This document shows, one piece after another, positions 37,740 through 50,480 of a DNA stretch of 64,000 nucleotides (positions within the stretch are counted from its first letter, which is position 1; every line of letters begins with the position of its first letter). The notes beneath the pieces were generated by a model that was given only the letters and a program-made list of their open reading frames with translations, had not been told where the DNA came from and ran no database searches. The stretch comes from Dermanyssus gallinae (Eukaryota > Arthropoda > Arachnida > Mesostigmata > Dermanyssidae). A program made the position numbers and the translations under genes. Location of the stretch: contig QVRM01001507.1 in assembly GCA_003439945.1 (NCBI GenBank), positions 1 through 64,000 on the forward strand. Reading direction: 5' to 3'.

Positions 37740-38155
37740 TATTGATGTCGTCACTGTTGTGGTTCCTGTTGTTGTTGCTATCATTGATGTTGTTGTTGTC
37801 GTTGTTGATGTTGATGTTGTTGTTGTTGATGATGATGATGTTGTTGTTGTTGTTAATAACTAGCAAGAGTGTCATATGTGTATTATTTCTCTTGTTGTTG
37901 CTCTTGTTGTTGTTGTTGCTGCTGTTGTTATTGTTGTTGTTGCTGATGCTGATGTTGTTGTCGTCGTTCTTGTAGTTATGTTTATCATCTGGACCCTTTC
38001 GCTTGTCCACGGTTTTCTTCATGTTCTTCTCTGCCTTGTATGTCTCAACATCCCTCTTTATCTGCTCAATCCCACGCCCGAAGATATCAACAACAACAGC
38101 AACAACAACAACAAGAAAAACAACAACATTCAGTAACCAAAACAACAGCAACAAC
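37740..38155. repeat. (GTT)n and (CAA)n blocks in inverted order
   Basis: GTT-rich 37755-37970 is followed by CAA-rich 38083-38155, complementary on the same strand across about 110 bp. Confidence 0.9.
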
Positions 38156-39040
38156 AATCACAGTACTCGACGATAGCAACCGAGCGGCGTTCTTGGCTGC
38201 GAAATACTTGCCCACGACCGATTGTCGAGCTGTTGCGGCACGTATGTAGCCAACCGTTGTACTATAAACAGATGTTGTTGTTGTAGTTAGAAGTTGTACA
38301 AGTGGCAATAGGGGCAGCAGAGGCGGTAGAAGTTGTAACTGTAGCAAAATAGTGCCACAAATCCAAATGTATAAAAAAAAATACATATATGTATATATAT
38401 ATATACAGAGGGCCAGGAACAAAAAATGCATAATGCACACCCATTGGCCTAGGTCGTGAGGGGCTCTCAAACCCTTTAAAAACCTGTTGGTTTCCAAGCG
38501 TACATGACCAAGATGCTTGTGGTATTACTTCAGTGATATACATATATATATATAGTACAATCAAGTAGTACACACTCTTTGTACAACTTTAACAACTGTT
38601 GACGCAATCAACATCTGTAGAAACAGTCGCGCCTGCCGGCAGTAGTGAAAGTACTTCATACATACTCCACGACGAATGTGAATAGCGTACCAATTACCTA
38701 ACACCAATGTACAACGCAGAAGCTCTTAGCGTTCACAGTCAAAGTCGACCATGTGTGAACTTCACTTTAGCCAGTACTGCTGAGACGTCGACTCGCAAGC
38801 GTATCCAAAACAAATGAAGTGCAAATCCGCTAGGAGGCACTTGCTGCTCAAGTGAAGAGATAACCGAGCCACAAAAATACCCTGTAATATGACCTATGAT
38901 AGAGACGGTTATTCTTACGATTAGTTTTTATCACGTAAATATGCCTTTGCTTAACATCAACGAGCGGGCTATTGGCAGAAGTCAGGGCAGGGATGTTGGA
39001 TACAAGGATACAATAAGCTAAATGTAGGGAGGGGGAAAAT
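38156..39040. other. Unannotated
   Basis: Short TA runs at 38388-38405 and 38536-38552. Nothing else recognised. Confidence 0.4.
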
Positions 39041-39044
39041 ACAG

Positions 39045-39260
39045 AATGTCGAGCTTGTGGGCTAGAGAATGGGTCAATGAAACGTATTGTAAAAGAATCT
39101 ACAGCCTTGTGGGGTGGCCAGGTGGATATTACATGGAAGAGATTGTCCCAATGGAAGGCAAATTTTTAGTAAGTATTGAAGGATACAATGATTATATGCG
39201 TAGGTGACATAAGTGCTGCCGCTCTAAGCGCGTCTAATATAAAAAGGGCGACATGTCAAT
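39045..39260 (+). pseudogene. LINE 3' end, copy related to 61150-61470
   Basis: TECRACGLENGS, then DITWKRLSQWKANF and a stop, match the minus-strand copy at 61470-61290 (CRACGLENESIEHI, DITKKRLSQWKANTQ) with an internal deletion. The following noncoding part also matches (GGCAAATTTTTAGTAAGTATTG, CTGCCGCTCTAAGCGC, TATAAAAAGGGCGACATGT). The copy ends in a short CAATCAAT tail. It represents a LINE C-terminal zinc knuckle plus 3' UTR. Confidence 0.75.
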
Positions 39261-39299
39261 CAATAAGGAAAGGAGACGCTTAGTGCAACTGTGTCGATA

Positions 39300-39372
39300 A
39301 GAGACGCACGTTATGATAGCAAGGATTACATATCAAGGACCCGGGGTTCGACAACCCCTTTTTTTATATTTG
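39300..39372 (+). other. tRNA-like box B followed by a T run
   Basis: GGGGTTCGACAACCCC forms a T-arm-like hairpin directly followed by T7, a pol III terminator signal. No convincing box A, so only a weak tRNA-pseudogene or SINE candidate. Confidence 0.3.
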
Positions 39373-40148
39373 CGATTAATATATATCTGTGATTTTTCAG
39401 CTCTTACATGCCGACTTACCCACCTGCCATGCAATAACGCGACAACATGACATGGATGTAATTTGGAGGTTTGCTTTATTCTTATTTCAATTATTAATGC
39501 TATTACTTATACAAATCCAACTGCTGACTAATTATGTGTATCGCTATTTTGTATTGTATTTATTATACTTGATCTCTGATGTGTAGCATCAGTACAATCA
39601 GAGAGTACGTATATGATAGCAATCAATTAAAAATATTGGGAGCAGAACATCGGGATAGGTTTGGTATTAAGTCAGTCGATTCTGAGCTTATTTTAAGGAC
39701 ACTTGTGTTGATTGTGTGAGTGGATTAAATCATATAAGACAATGTATGTGCAACTATGTGCATGATCAGTATACTAGGTTGTAGCTAAGTGGGTGGTTAA
39801 GATAAAGGCGATAGTGTGCATGTTTATTGTCCAGGTAATATTTTATATGAACAGAAATTCTGTAGGCTCAGCTAAGCTCTTCTGAACGCCAAAATCAACC
39901 ACACAAGGAACTTACATCATAGCCAGGCTTCTTCTAAAGCCAGCTGTTTAGACCGACCATTCACTTCTGTGGCTGGCTGCCGTATAGTTTAATGCCGAAA
40001 GGTCATTGAAGTGTAATCGTGACAATAATGGTGACAGGCGACATTCTTAAGGATTGTATGAGGTATCAAATCGGTATCAAGTTACGTTTCACTCGGATGA
40101 GCCTACCTGAGCTGACCGTGATGCCGCATGAGAGGAGCTATGCAGAAC

Positions 40149-40204
<56 letters not shown>

Positions 40205-40825
40205 GAGCAAAAGGGAAGCAAATGCAGCTTCTATGACGTAAGCTATGTCATGAAAAAAATCGAGGGCGTTCTCTCAGTATAGCGTTACGAAACCGACCGG
40301 CCGAAAAGCGTGGAGATGACTGGTCCAGGAGACAGTCAGGAGGCATTACGCTAAGGGGAGCAGGAGACATCATGGCCGTTACGATTAACACCACGATATT
40401 TAATTCTACCATTATTATCATCACCAACATCACCACCATCATCACCATCATCATCATCACGAATCGTGAATCTTCATGAATCGACGTGTTGTTATCGTGG
40501 CACGCAAGCGTCTTTCTTGTCTTCCCGTCGTTCCGTCGCTTAATCAGTTGGCAAAAGTCAACAAAGGGCCGAGAATAACGTTAGCGCCAGTGGCGTCATT
40601 GGCACCGTCATCATCACCACAACCACCACCACCGCATGCTGCTTTGTGGCTACAACTCGTCGCTCATCGTACACCTTCGTGTTCAAAGTTCCTATCACGG
40701 CTATCAGTGAGGAGACGCAACGATGCAGGTGGACAATGGACAGCCGGAAACGTATCACTAACTGACACCACTAGACAGCTCAAACGGTATTGTTGGCAAC
40801 GGTGTTTCCCTTTTTATTCTTGTCC

Positions 40826-40856
<31 letters not shown>

Positions 40857-41246
40857 AAATTTCCAGAGTAACATAAACATAAAAGTATTTAAGATATTTT
40901 GTAAGAAAAGTTGTAGTTTACAACAGATATTATGCAATTTCTCGTGAAATACGATACCGGTAAGGATAAGGTACGACTTGGCACGTCACGCACTAAACCT
41001 GTCCTGTGAAACTTTTGCATACGAGTTCATGAATAGTGTTCTCACGAACGAAGATCTCTCCAGCATGTTCGGACGGAGGTTATCTTTTCATGATACATCT
41101 TCACGACCTCTAAGCGTTCTTCCGCCGAGTAACAAATCCGTCTTGGAATTGGCAGCCTTATTCTGTACTGCTTACAAAAAGAGCAGATCGCGACGAGGGC
41201 ACAGCTGAGCCCAGGAAGCTTTAAAATATGCAGCTGATTATTTGAA

Positions 41247-41283
<37 letters not shown>

Positions 41284-41285
41284 TA
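39373..41285. other. Unannotated, with (TA)n arrays
   Basis: TA runs at 40155-40200, 40826-40847 and 41249-41281; a CAT/CAC-rich patch at 40405-40460. The 131-codon frame at 40476-40871 is unrecognised. Confidence 0.4.
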
Positions 41286-41289
41286 TCGC

Positions 41290-41830
41290 TATGTACTTAT
41301 TGCGAGGTTTAGTAGAACTCGGCAAGAAAATATTTTTTTTTCCAATGGAAGGAGGACGCGGAAACGTCTCGTTTAGGAGAGAGAGTGAAGTTTATAAAAG
41401 CAGGTATTTTGCCTTTTTCTCCTACATAGTTGTGCGAAATCTACGTTTGCGAGAGAACCAGGCAACGCATGAAGGAACCGATTCTACCGGCGTGTTTGTC
41501 TTACGTTAACGTTTTTTCATGAAAAAATCGTAAAGTTTTTCCCTAACGACCAAAAATGCTCGCCCAAAAGACCACTCTCACGCAATAGCAAATTTAATGC
41601 CCATCATTTTCGTACCAAGGTGATGGTGCTGTATTACGTAGTTGTGCCTTTTTTGAACATACACTTTTGGTCGTAATGGGAAAAATTATGCTTTTTTACG
41701 AAAAAGCGTTAACGTAAGACATAACAACATATCGACTTTTTATGACTTTCCTCAACCTGGCTATTTACTTTTCGATACGCAAGCTAGTAAAGTGTCTTTT
41801 GTATTTCCTCCGAACCTAGAAAAAAATCGG
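41290..41830. repeat. Noncoding foldback repeat, copy 1
   Basis: Shares blocks with 56038-56815: 41296-41365 (GTTTAGTAGAACTCGGCAAG), 41400-41492 (inverted at 56815-56728), 41560-41650 (AATAGCAAATTTA...GTACCA) and 41660-41790. It contains an inverted repeat whose arms (about 41501-41558 and 41663-41722) begin and end GTCTTACGTTAACG/CGTTAACGTAAGAC around a 105-nt centre. No coding frame, so it is probably a MITE or foldback-type element with a second element nested in it. Confidence 0.75.
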
Positions 41831-41934
41831 ATTTTATAATGATTTTTTACGGACAAAACCGAAAAAAACTTTTTTAAAGCCCTATAATTGTATAAATTTC
41901 ACTCTCTCTCCTAAATAATACGTTTCCCAACAGT

Positions 41935-42075
41935 TTAGTGTTCCCTAACAGTCCGTGTGGCAGCATGGTTGCTGACTCCCAGCGATATGGTTTATCATCT
42001 TTCTCATCAATGAGAAGTTCTATCAACAACGGGGTCAAACCGGCGGTATCCGGTAGATAAAAATCGTGGCTAGAG
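41935..42075 (-). mobile_element. tRNA-derived SINE, copy B (partial)
   Basis: Reverse complement carries TTATCTACCGG, box B-like GGTTTGACCCC (42041-42031), CATTGATGAGAAAGATGATAAACCAT, ACCATGCTGCCACA and GGACTGTTAGGGAA, in the same order as copies A (12891) and C (61554). The head before box B is degenerate and the 3' end is shorter. Confidence 0.75.
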
Positions 42076-42253
42076 AATCTATAGAATTATAATCAAAACG
42101 TGAACCAGCTGTTGGCTGCAGTTGTGCGGTCTGGTTGTGAGAGTGTTCTGTAAAACTATTGTATCTCGTTTGTTATCTAACGTTCATAAATGAGAGTTAT
42201 ACAGTGACAGATAGTGACGTACTGTTCTAAGAGCCAGCTTAGAAAGTCCGCAA

Positions 42254-42325
42254 GTCGTGTTAGTATAGCGGCCGTGCACGCGCTTACCGCGTGCAAGTAT
42301 CCGGTTTAATCTCAGCTTGGGAATT
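42254..42325 (+). other. tRNA-like sequence, degenerate
   Basis: Box A TAGTATAGCGG (42261-42271) fits the consensus exactly and resembles tRNA-Asp/Glu heads; a stem follows, then a box B-like GGTTTAATCTC near 42303. The T-stem and acceptor do not pair, so a pseudogene or pol III repeat is likelier than a working tRNA. Confidence 0.42.
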
Positions 42326-42329
42326 GTTT

Positions 42330-43110
42330 GCAAAAATCCATTAGATACTTTTGCTTATATCAAATATTTTTTATGAAAAAGTTACATTGAAAGTTGATGA
42401 CTGTTTTGTGGGCCTACGGTATACTCTTTATTCAGCCATAGTATGCGTTATGCTAGATCTCTGCTGGCTTTCGAGAAAGATGCGGCCATCGCTGACCGTA
42501 TTCTGACAAAGCGCAAGTGCAAAAGCTGCGTGACGCGACCTCAAGTACCGCAAATATACACAGCCTGACGGGACAGATATATTTAAACGATGCATCTATT
42601 TCCCCTCCATTACTGCGTTGATTTTTTTGTACGCAAATCCTTAACTTTGCAAGCTCACCAAGCCGCGGTTAAGAGCGTTCGAAATTTAAAAGCCCATAGA
42701 AATCGATACGATCAACCAAGTCAAGTCCCTTTTTCCAAAAAGGCTTTGCTTGTAGTATTATCATACGCCTAGGACACACATTTCAGCGCGTTATCAAGCG
42801 TGCGGAGGACAGTCTTGCAAAGAGTAGAGGCCCTGTACGCCTCTACCTGCTAGCAGGTTGCAACGAGTGCGCATACGTCAGAAAAGGATTTCTGGGGCCC
42901 GTTCTTATTTTTGCAAGGCACATGATTAACATTTGTTTAGAGATCAGCCTGCAGAGGCCATCCAAAACCTCAGAAAATAAACCTTCGTTGCCGTTTGAAA
43001 CAACCGCGATCAAGGCACGGAAGAACGACAACGTCCTTCAACGTCCCTAAAGGCCCGGAACTCAGAAAACAACTGACGCGGGCTTGGGTCTTGGAGTCCG
43101 CCCCAAGACG
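42330..43110. other. Unannotated
   Basis: Nothing recognised. Confidence 0.4.
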
Positions 43111-43114
43111 ACCA

Positions 43115-44600
43115 CCGTTAGATGGACGACTTCGACGAGTATGGAGCGTCCCTACTAGAGCTTCTGCACAATCTCAACGTTCAGTTTATTTTACCTTCTC
43201 TCCCCCTCGTGTCTCAGCGGTATCGTTTCCTAGTTATTACCAGAACTTGGGCTATCTCACCATCAGCAATTATGGGCTTTTACGCTGAAAGTTCTACCAC
43301 AATCGTCGATAAAACGCTGGGTACTATAATGCAAAGTTGGACAAACCCTCTCCCAGGCTCCCACTGTTATGGATTTAGACTGCTGGGTGGCGTACGACAA
43401 CGTACTGGCGTACACACTTCAGGGCTCCATGGGATCGTTCGTCATCAATGTATTCGTCACTAAAATAGAAACTGAGAGAGTGGTTTACCTTACTGGTTTA
43501 CCTGGATTCTCATCCTAGGAGAGGTATTGCTAAACAAGTTGCTGCTTCAAGCTTTTACTATCGATTTTGTCGGCGCGACTGACGTCATTCTTCAACTAAC
43601 GTAAGGTCATCATTCAGGAATGAGCAATATGGATTCTGAGCAGGCCGCTCCACTGTTGCTGCCAGCAGCTTCCAACTCGACGATGTCCAATGGGTTCTTC
43701 ACGTCTCGCATCCATATACGCTGTACTTGTGGACTTCTGAGCAGCATTTGATGTTGCATCGAAGGACAAAATAGTTACAAGGCTTACGGAAGCAGGTGTA
43801 CTTACATACCTCGTAAAGTTGCTGTGCGCTATTCTCCAGGAAACCTCTATATGAATCGTCATGGGACTGGCTAAGCACGCGCCCTTTTCTCAGACCACTG
43901 GAGTTGCCCCAGAGGATAACTTCAGCTCGCTACTCTTCTCATCGCCTCTGGCTTTGCCAAATATTCCGAGTGGACGGCTTAAGGGAAATTGTTTAGATGT
44001 TGATGTACGCGGACGATGTTGTTTTTTTCTGTACGCCAAGACTTCAGGTGCAGGCTAGGCTTTCTGCCGACGCTTGCGAGCTTAGACTAGAAATAAATCT
44101 GGACAAGAATGAGGCTATGAAGTTTTGCCGGGGAGGACCTGTTGCAGCTAACGACACCTGACAAGAAACCTCAATTACGTCAACCAATTTGAATATCTTC
44201 ATTCGTGTTAATTCCATTCAACGGCTGCCCCATCACGGGCCACATAACCGAAACAGTGCGGAGCGTTCTTGCTGCGGCTCTTAACATATAACAGCAACAG
44301 CTTATTTTTCTCTGAAGATGGCGCTTGGTCTATTTGACCCCAAGTTGGCACCCGTGGCTTTATACGACATACATGCCGCAGTTGGCCGCACACAGACGTG
44401 GAAAAACTCTACCTACGCATTAAATCGGCGTCTCAAAAAGTGTGCTTGGATTGCACTCGTCCTGCAAAACTTGTCTTTTCTATTCTGTCGTTGAACTTAT
44501 CAGGGTGCGGTTTGCGTGGATATCGCTTCAATAGCAGTCTCTCTCAGTTGCACTTAATTCTCTTCATTTATAATATTACGACGTTGCTATAAATCCCGAG
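43115..44600 (+). pseudogene. Degenerate LINE reverse-transcriptase copy
   Basis: The clearest part is LMYADDVVFFCTPR with the catalytic YADD at 44006-44017, followed in frame by LRLEINLDKNEAMKFCRGG. Downstream pieces in other frames (GCPITGHITETVRSVLAAA near 44226-44285, then ALGLFDPKLAPVALYDIHAA near 44320-44380) correspond to the post-catalytic segment of LINE reverse transcriptases. Upstream sequence to about 43115 is probably the same element but too decayed to read. Multiple stops and frameshifts; clade not assigned. Confidence 0.68.
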
Positions 44601-45918
44601 AAAATTGAAAACGTCTCCTAGCAGTGCTGGACAAAGGCGTATCGCTGTCGCACTGTCAAACGAAAAGTTGCTTGAAAAATAAACTGGCAGCATTTTGATG
44701 CTAAGAGAACAATACTTTAATTCGTTTTAGCTGTCCGCATTAGCATTGCGGGCCACTTTGGCATTAGGGCACGTATAGTAACGAAGTTTTTGTGGAAAAC
44801 TAAAGTCATCTGTATTTTAAAGTTGTTCTGCTATTGCCTATTGTTTAAAATATAGCTGGTGAACAAACACAAATTGAGGACACAGCGGTTGGATTTGCTT
44901 GGGACGTAGCAACCTAATCCGACATTTGCCGTTTTATCCAGTCCAGCTCAGTATATTGTATGGACAGCACAAAAATGCAGCTCCAAAAATTATATATATA
45001 TTACTTAGACACGGTTGCTCAGGCTGGTTATGCTGTTAAGCAGGCGGAGAGACTTTAGGGGCCTCCAGGTAAAATTACTGAGGGAGTTTTTTGAAAGACG
45101 CAGTATTTTTTTAGAAAAACCTAGGTGTAATGTAGATTGTCGTCACGTTTACTGGCGAACAATTGTTTACACCCATTATTAGTTAAATAAATATACGCTT
45201 TTTTCTATATATTAATTTATGAACGCTACGCTTAGCACCAATTTGAAGATTAGAATGTGTATAAGGAGCACTGGAATTCTGCGCTGCTGTATCCGGTCGC
45301 GTCCACATCTCTAACAACACCGTTAGATCCGCCAGAGGTTACGGATGGCGCAAAATATGCGCTTGCTCAGACGTGGCGTCTTCTTCTTAAGTAGTTCAGG
45401 TCGACCGAAGCCTGATGATGACAAGCTTCAGCACGGTGCATGCATATCTTTGTACTGCTCCAAGTATTGCCAAAAAAACGTATCTAGATATCTGCGCGTT
45501 CATTCACCCGCTAACCGCGCCGAAATGACAAATGCGCTATGTCTGACCAATCGTCGAACGGAGCTTCGTACTTGACAGAAAGTTGTTCTTCACCAGAAGC
45601 GTATCAAAGCCACCTGAAGTGCGGTGAATGCGGTGAGGCATGATCCACATACATTGTAATGTCTGCCAAAGCGAAAGGCTGGCAAGTTGCGTGCCAAAGA
45701 AGTACAGGAGAACCGCGCGCACAAGAATCGGCACCTTTCATGGTCTTGGTAGCCACGTGGACACGTGGCAGCATGACGCTACTACTACTACTACTACGAG
45801 ATAGACTTAATGGACGATTGCGATTATGCACAGTGGCTCCGTTTGCAGATTCCAGTACACCAACTGAACGTAATCGGCGATCTAGCTTCATGCCAAATAT
45901 GTAACAATGAAATTACGC
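44601..45918. other. Unannotated
   Basis: An open frame at 45345-45575 has a Cys/His-like spacing but no firm family match. A short CTA run lies at 45778-45798. Confidence 0.35.
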
Positions 45919-45931
45919 AAATATATATATA

Positions 45932-45994
<63 letters not shown>

Positions 45995-45996
45995 AA
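45919..45996. repeat. (TA)n array
   Basis: TA run with two single-base interruptions. Confidence 0.96.
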
Positions 45997-46702
45997 ACGA
46001 GGCTGATCTGCAGATGTCAGAGCATCTAGTCGCAAAGTCGATCTTTAATTAAGTGTTACCACCGGATAACCAAGCGTTTACTTCCGAGCGCGGACAGCTA
46101 AAGCGACTACCCACCTGAATTACCTGGTTGTCTTCGTTAAAGGTGTGTTGTATTTTTTGTTTGGCTTGACCTGAGTTTTAAGGTGTGCATAGTTAAGCAG
46201 AGCATATGGGTGCTTGACGCGGGGGGCATAGTTTGCGGAGAACCGTTGCAGATCTCTCTGACTCTGTCCTCTATGATTGCAATTATAGCAGTCGAACGTG
46301 GGCGATACCTGTATTTTTTCTGCATAGTTGAGCAGGGCAGTGTCCAGCCCAGGCGACACAAAAAAAAATGATAGGCAAATTATGTGTGGTCGCTCTGCCA
46401 TACACGGATTTCGGCGGCTGCAATTTGAAAGCCAGCTAAACAGTGGCGTATCGTTATGTCTGTTTGCTGGTGAGATCTCCAAAGCAAAATGCTTGTCACT
46501 CTTACCAAGTTCATGGGTAATTAAATATTGGCATTCTACCGCGACATGATTTCACTTTTAGTAGATATAAAGTGTGGCAATAATTGACTTTTTGAATCAT
46601 ATCCAAGCTGCATGTCGCTATACAGATAAGACAGATAAAAGCAAAGAAACAAACTCACTATCTGATAATTATATTCGTCTCAATACGCGAAGGCTTTATA
46701 CA

Positions 46703-46746
<44 letters not shown>

Positions 46747-46801
46747 CTAAGAATTTTACTTATAATGTGGCTTCTAATCTGAAGATGTATGGCAGAGAAT
46801 G

Positions 46802-46838
<37 letters not shown>

Positions 46839-47834
46839 CACAGTAATGGTCGTTCATGTTCTAACCCATGATATACAGGATTCAGTTCAATGGTAACCGA
46901 GGAATTATCTACGGCAGTAGATAATGTTGCTGTATTGGAAGCGCTCCAATATCACCAATTGCTTCTAATGACTTCTGTAAAACTCGGCGCGCAGTCTCTA
47001 ACTCTTTACCATGTCCATGCAGCATTTCGTAGCTCTGTGCCAACAGCACCCATTTATCGCGCAAATTGCGTGGTTTTTCGGACTCGACCGTTTACCAAGT
47101 TAACAAAAAAATGTCGTTGCCTTTCATAGTTCTAGTGATACTATTACTATAACCTTTAGATTATTATTCATAATTTAGATTGATGACAGTTTCTTCTTGT
47201 AAGTGCGGCCAAATGAGCGCCTGACAAAGTTTTATTCTATACAAAAAATGGTGTCTGATTCTTTCTATTCTTTCGCCAAATTATATATAAGTATTTGGCC
47301 AAACAAGTTTTGGAAATAGCGCGATATTATAGTTGCCTGTGATTCTCTCAAGCTAACGTGGCTGCCCGTCTATACATAAACTAACGTATTGTATGATATA
47401 GAGGCTCTAAACAAGAACGATATTGCAGAAACCATACCAGTTGAGCTAATAACTTAAAGCCCTACACTTGTGACAAGTAATGACCAGTAGTTTGCATTAG
47501 TTCCAATTCAATTATATTTATTTCACTCAGATTGAGTATAATATACAGTTCAAGATGTTTCTTCATAATACTCTATCTTCACTGCATTAATTTCAACTGA
47601 ACTTAACTGTATAACCACAACGAAGAAACAAAATAAAGGGTACGTCAAAACAGTTGCTCAAAAGTGTATAGTGTCTTGTATACATCATTTTTATGGGACC
47701 GTCTTTTCCAAACGGCATATTTATTTAAATTCAGTAATTTCTCATTGAGCTTAAAATGCATACACATAACATTCCATAAGTACACATATTTAACAGCAAT
47801 TAAAAATATTTTGTAAAATCGGCTATCGCCCGTG

Positions 47835-47869
<35 letters not shown>

Positions 47870-49287
47870 GTCTATATATATAGCAAAACTATAAAGAAAC
47901 GTCCCTCTTGGTTTAAATGTCTGATACTTGTATGCGGTGCAGGTGATTAGATACCCAGCCAAGGAGCTAAATGAGCAGGCGTAGGAGTAACTAAATATAG
48001 CGGGGATGCACTAGGCATCTAAGCCTAGAGCTATAAACTTTAAAAAAGTTTCAAACATATAGTAACTAATATTGCATTCAAGATATGGCCTAAACTAGGA
48101 GCTCGACCGTATGCACGAATGATTGACAGAATTGTCATACGTCGTACCATTTTGCAGACCTGCCCAATTGCTAGCCTGCCGGCAGTACCCTTCAACACAG
48201 ATCACACGTTACTATAGTGAAATTGTTTATAAATACCATTTAGAGAGTGTCCTACGTATTTTTTCCAAAAGGTGAGATTCACCCAAATGCTGCACGTCGG
48301 TTGTGATGCAAGTAACCTCGGCCGACTAACATTAATTAACTTAACATTTATATATACGTTAAAGTTTAATTTCTTCCTGCTCTTTAAATTAGAAAAAATA
48401 AAAAAACACGCTAAACTAAGTTTGCCAGCTCCAATGAAACTACGGCGAGAAAAAAAATGATTTATCTCCATCGTTTTTATTACTTTTACCTGGACCCCTA
48501 TCTACTAAATTTGCTACGCTCGTATATGCATCGATGTGACAATGTATATGCATCGATGTGTCAATTCTAATGTGGAAAATAGTCTATTTCACTATGTGTA
48601 CAAAAGTCGCGGTAAAGTACCATTGTGGCGGGTGGGTTAAACTGTTGAGAGGTATCGCCAGCGTATATGTTCCGGATAAAATCTCCTCGTTCGTGACACT
48701 GACCAAGGAGTGACGTAAATTTTTTATTTATACGTGATAGTACAATTTATTTAGACACATAACATTTTAAAAAGTAATAGTAAAATCGTAACGTGAATGG
48801 CATATTACGACGTGAATGAAGCTGATATAGCTGAACTGAATTGGTGGCTTCCTGAGGAGCAGAATCAGCAATCATGACGGGCTTATGTCAAACGATATAC
48901 AGCGCACTGACGGCCCTCTGATCATGACTTTCAGAAGCTAGTAAAATCCCGGTGAACTGCAATGCTCTACGAGCTTACACATGAATTATTCTCGACACGT
49001 GGGCTATTATAGCAATGTAAGCATGCGGGCTATTCGAAATATACATGATTGTACGGGATTTTGTGCCAAAAACTGTGAAGTTTCGTTCTGCTAGCTGGCG
49101 GGTGTATTTGGAAGGCAATATTTGTGGCAGGTTTGTCAATCACAAAAGTTCACAGCTCGTCGTCGTATTGGAGTTCCCAATTGTTGACTCAGCATAGCAT
49201 AGCCATTTGCAGAACGTATCATGCATATGAGCCATTCCAGTTATGAGATCAAAATGGGGATTAGACGCAGGAGATCTTATATATAAA

Positions 49288-49326
<39 letters not shown>

Positions 49327-50170
49327 CGCACGTTTGCTGCCTTCGGTACGCAAACGATTACTACATCTTGAATATAGTTTACGACACGTAATACAGAACA
49401 CTGACTGCGTGTGCAAACAATAGGCACAATGTCCGATCAAAAATGTTGTTGATGCACGCAAGTTAAGCACGCTTAGGGTGTCATCTAAGATCAAGCTTGC
49501 CGAGTTTGATCAAGATGACGAATATTTTATCATATCAGCAAGTCCTACGAAGTTTTCGTGACATGCTTTAGTAAGTATATATATATACATATACATAGTC
49601 ATCGTTGCCCCCTGTGACGGGGGTGGCGGCACTGCTGTCATCTCGAGATTACTTCAGGCTCTTTCGTGCCATTTTCGTGCCGCCTGACTTTGTGCCGTGG
49701 TTAAGGACATTGCATGCAAGAGGGTTTCCCAGCCGTAGATTCCGAAACAGTAATTGTCGTTCAGTGTTGAAAACGACGCAGTGTTTGTACCAGTGTCTTA
49801 CACCGTCACTGTCTCTCCTGAGTTGCACATGTGGCATAAAGGGAAGTCAGTCTTACCTAATGGGTGTAGGTGTTGCTGAAAGCAGCAACCGTGTCCCGTG
49901 AGCACTTGCGTGAGTGGGTAGGTAAGCACGCCGTGTTTAAGGCTGTACCCGTTTTTGAGATCAGGGAGTGTTGATTTTGTTCAGTATTCAAGATGACCCG
50001 ACTGGATTTCTTCCCATTGTTAGCTTAATTTCTGCTAGTTAGGGCTATTTCCGTCCGAACGTTAAATAAGGGGTTTCTTGATGCTAGTTCTTTAACTCTA
50101 AGGTCCTAGAGAATTTGTCTTGAGAAAACGTGCGTGGCGCGGTCTGCGGAAGCTATGAGAAGCCTTGCCC
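45997..50170. other. Unannotated, with scattered (TA)n arrays
   Basis: TA runs at 46702-46743, 46807-46835, 47839-47882, 49275-49326 and 49576-49590. A 22-bp unit (GTATATGCATCGATGTG) is duplicated at 48523-48562. No gene or transposon recognised in about 4 kb; open frames at 46120-46482 (minus) and 49605-49901 (plus) match nothing. Confidence 0.42.
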
Positions 50171-50177
50171 ATGCTGT

Positions 50178-50372
50178 GTTGAGCGTTATAGGTCTTTGGG
50201 ATATATATATATATAATTCGGAAGTCTTCTGTATGTTGAGCGTTATAGGTCTTTGGGTCTTATATATAAATGCAATTCTGCAAGTCCTAGGGAATGCTGC
50301 GCTAAAAATAATTTCATGTACTGCTCGGAATTTTTAAGTCTTAAGTATGTTGAGCGTTATAGGTCTTTAGGT

Positions 50373-50408
<36 letters not shown>

Positions 50409-50480
50409 ATTCTGCAAGTCCTAGGGAATGCTGCTCTGAAAATAATTTCATGTACTGCTCGGAATTTCTAAGTCTTCAGT
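50178..50480. repeat. Tandem repeat with 57/114-bp spacing
   Basis: GTTGAGCGTTATAGGTCTTT starts at 50178, 50235 and 50349, spacings of 57 and 114 bp. The last two units share a full body with CAAGTCCTAGGGAATGCTGC and ATTTCATGTACTGCTCGG; the third contains an expanded TA run (50372-50405). A decayed unit may lie at 50100-50120. Confidence 0.93.

Noticed and set aside
45345..45575. Possible zinc-finger-like Cys/His spacing
   Set aside because: A single irregular C-x3-C...H pattern in a short frame; below any reasonable threshold.
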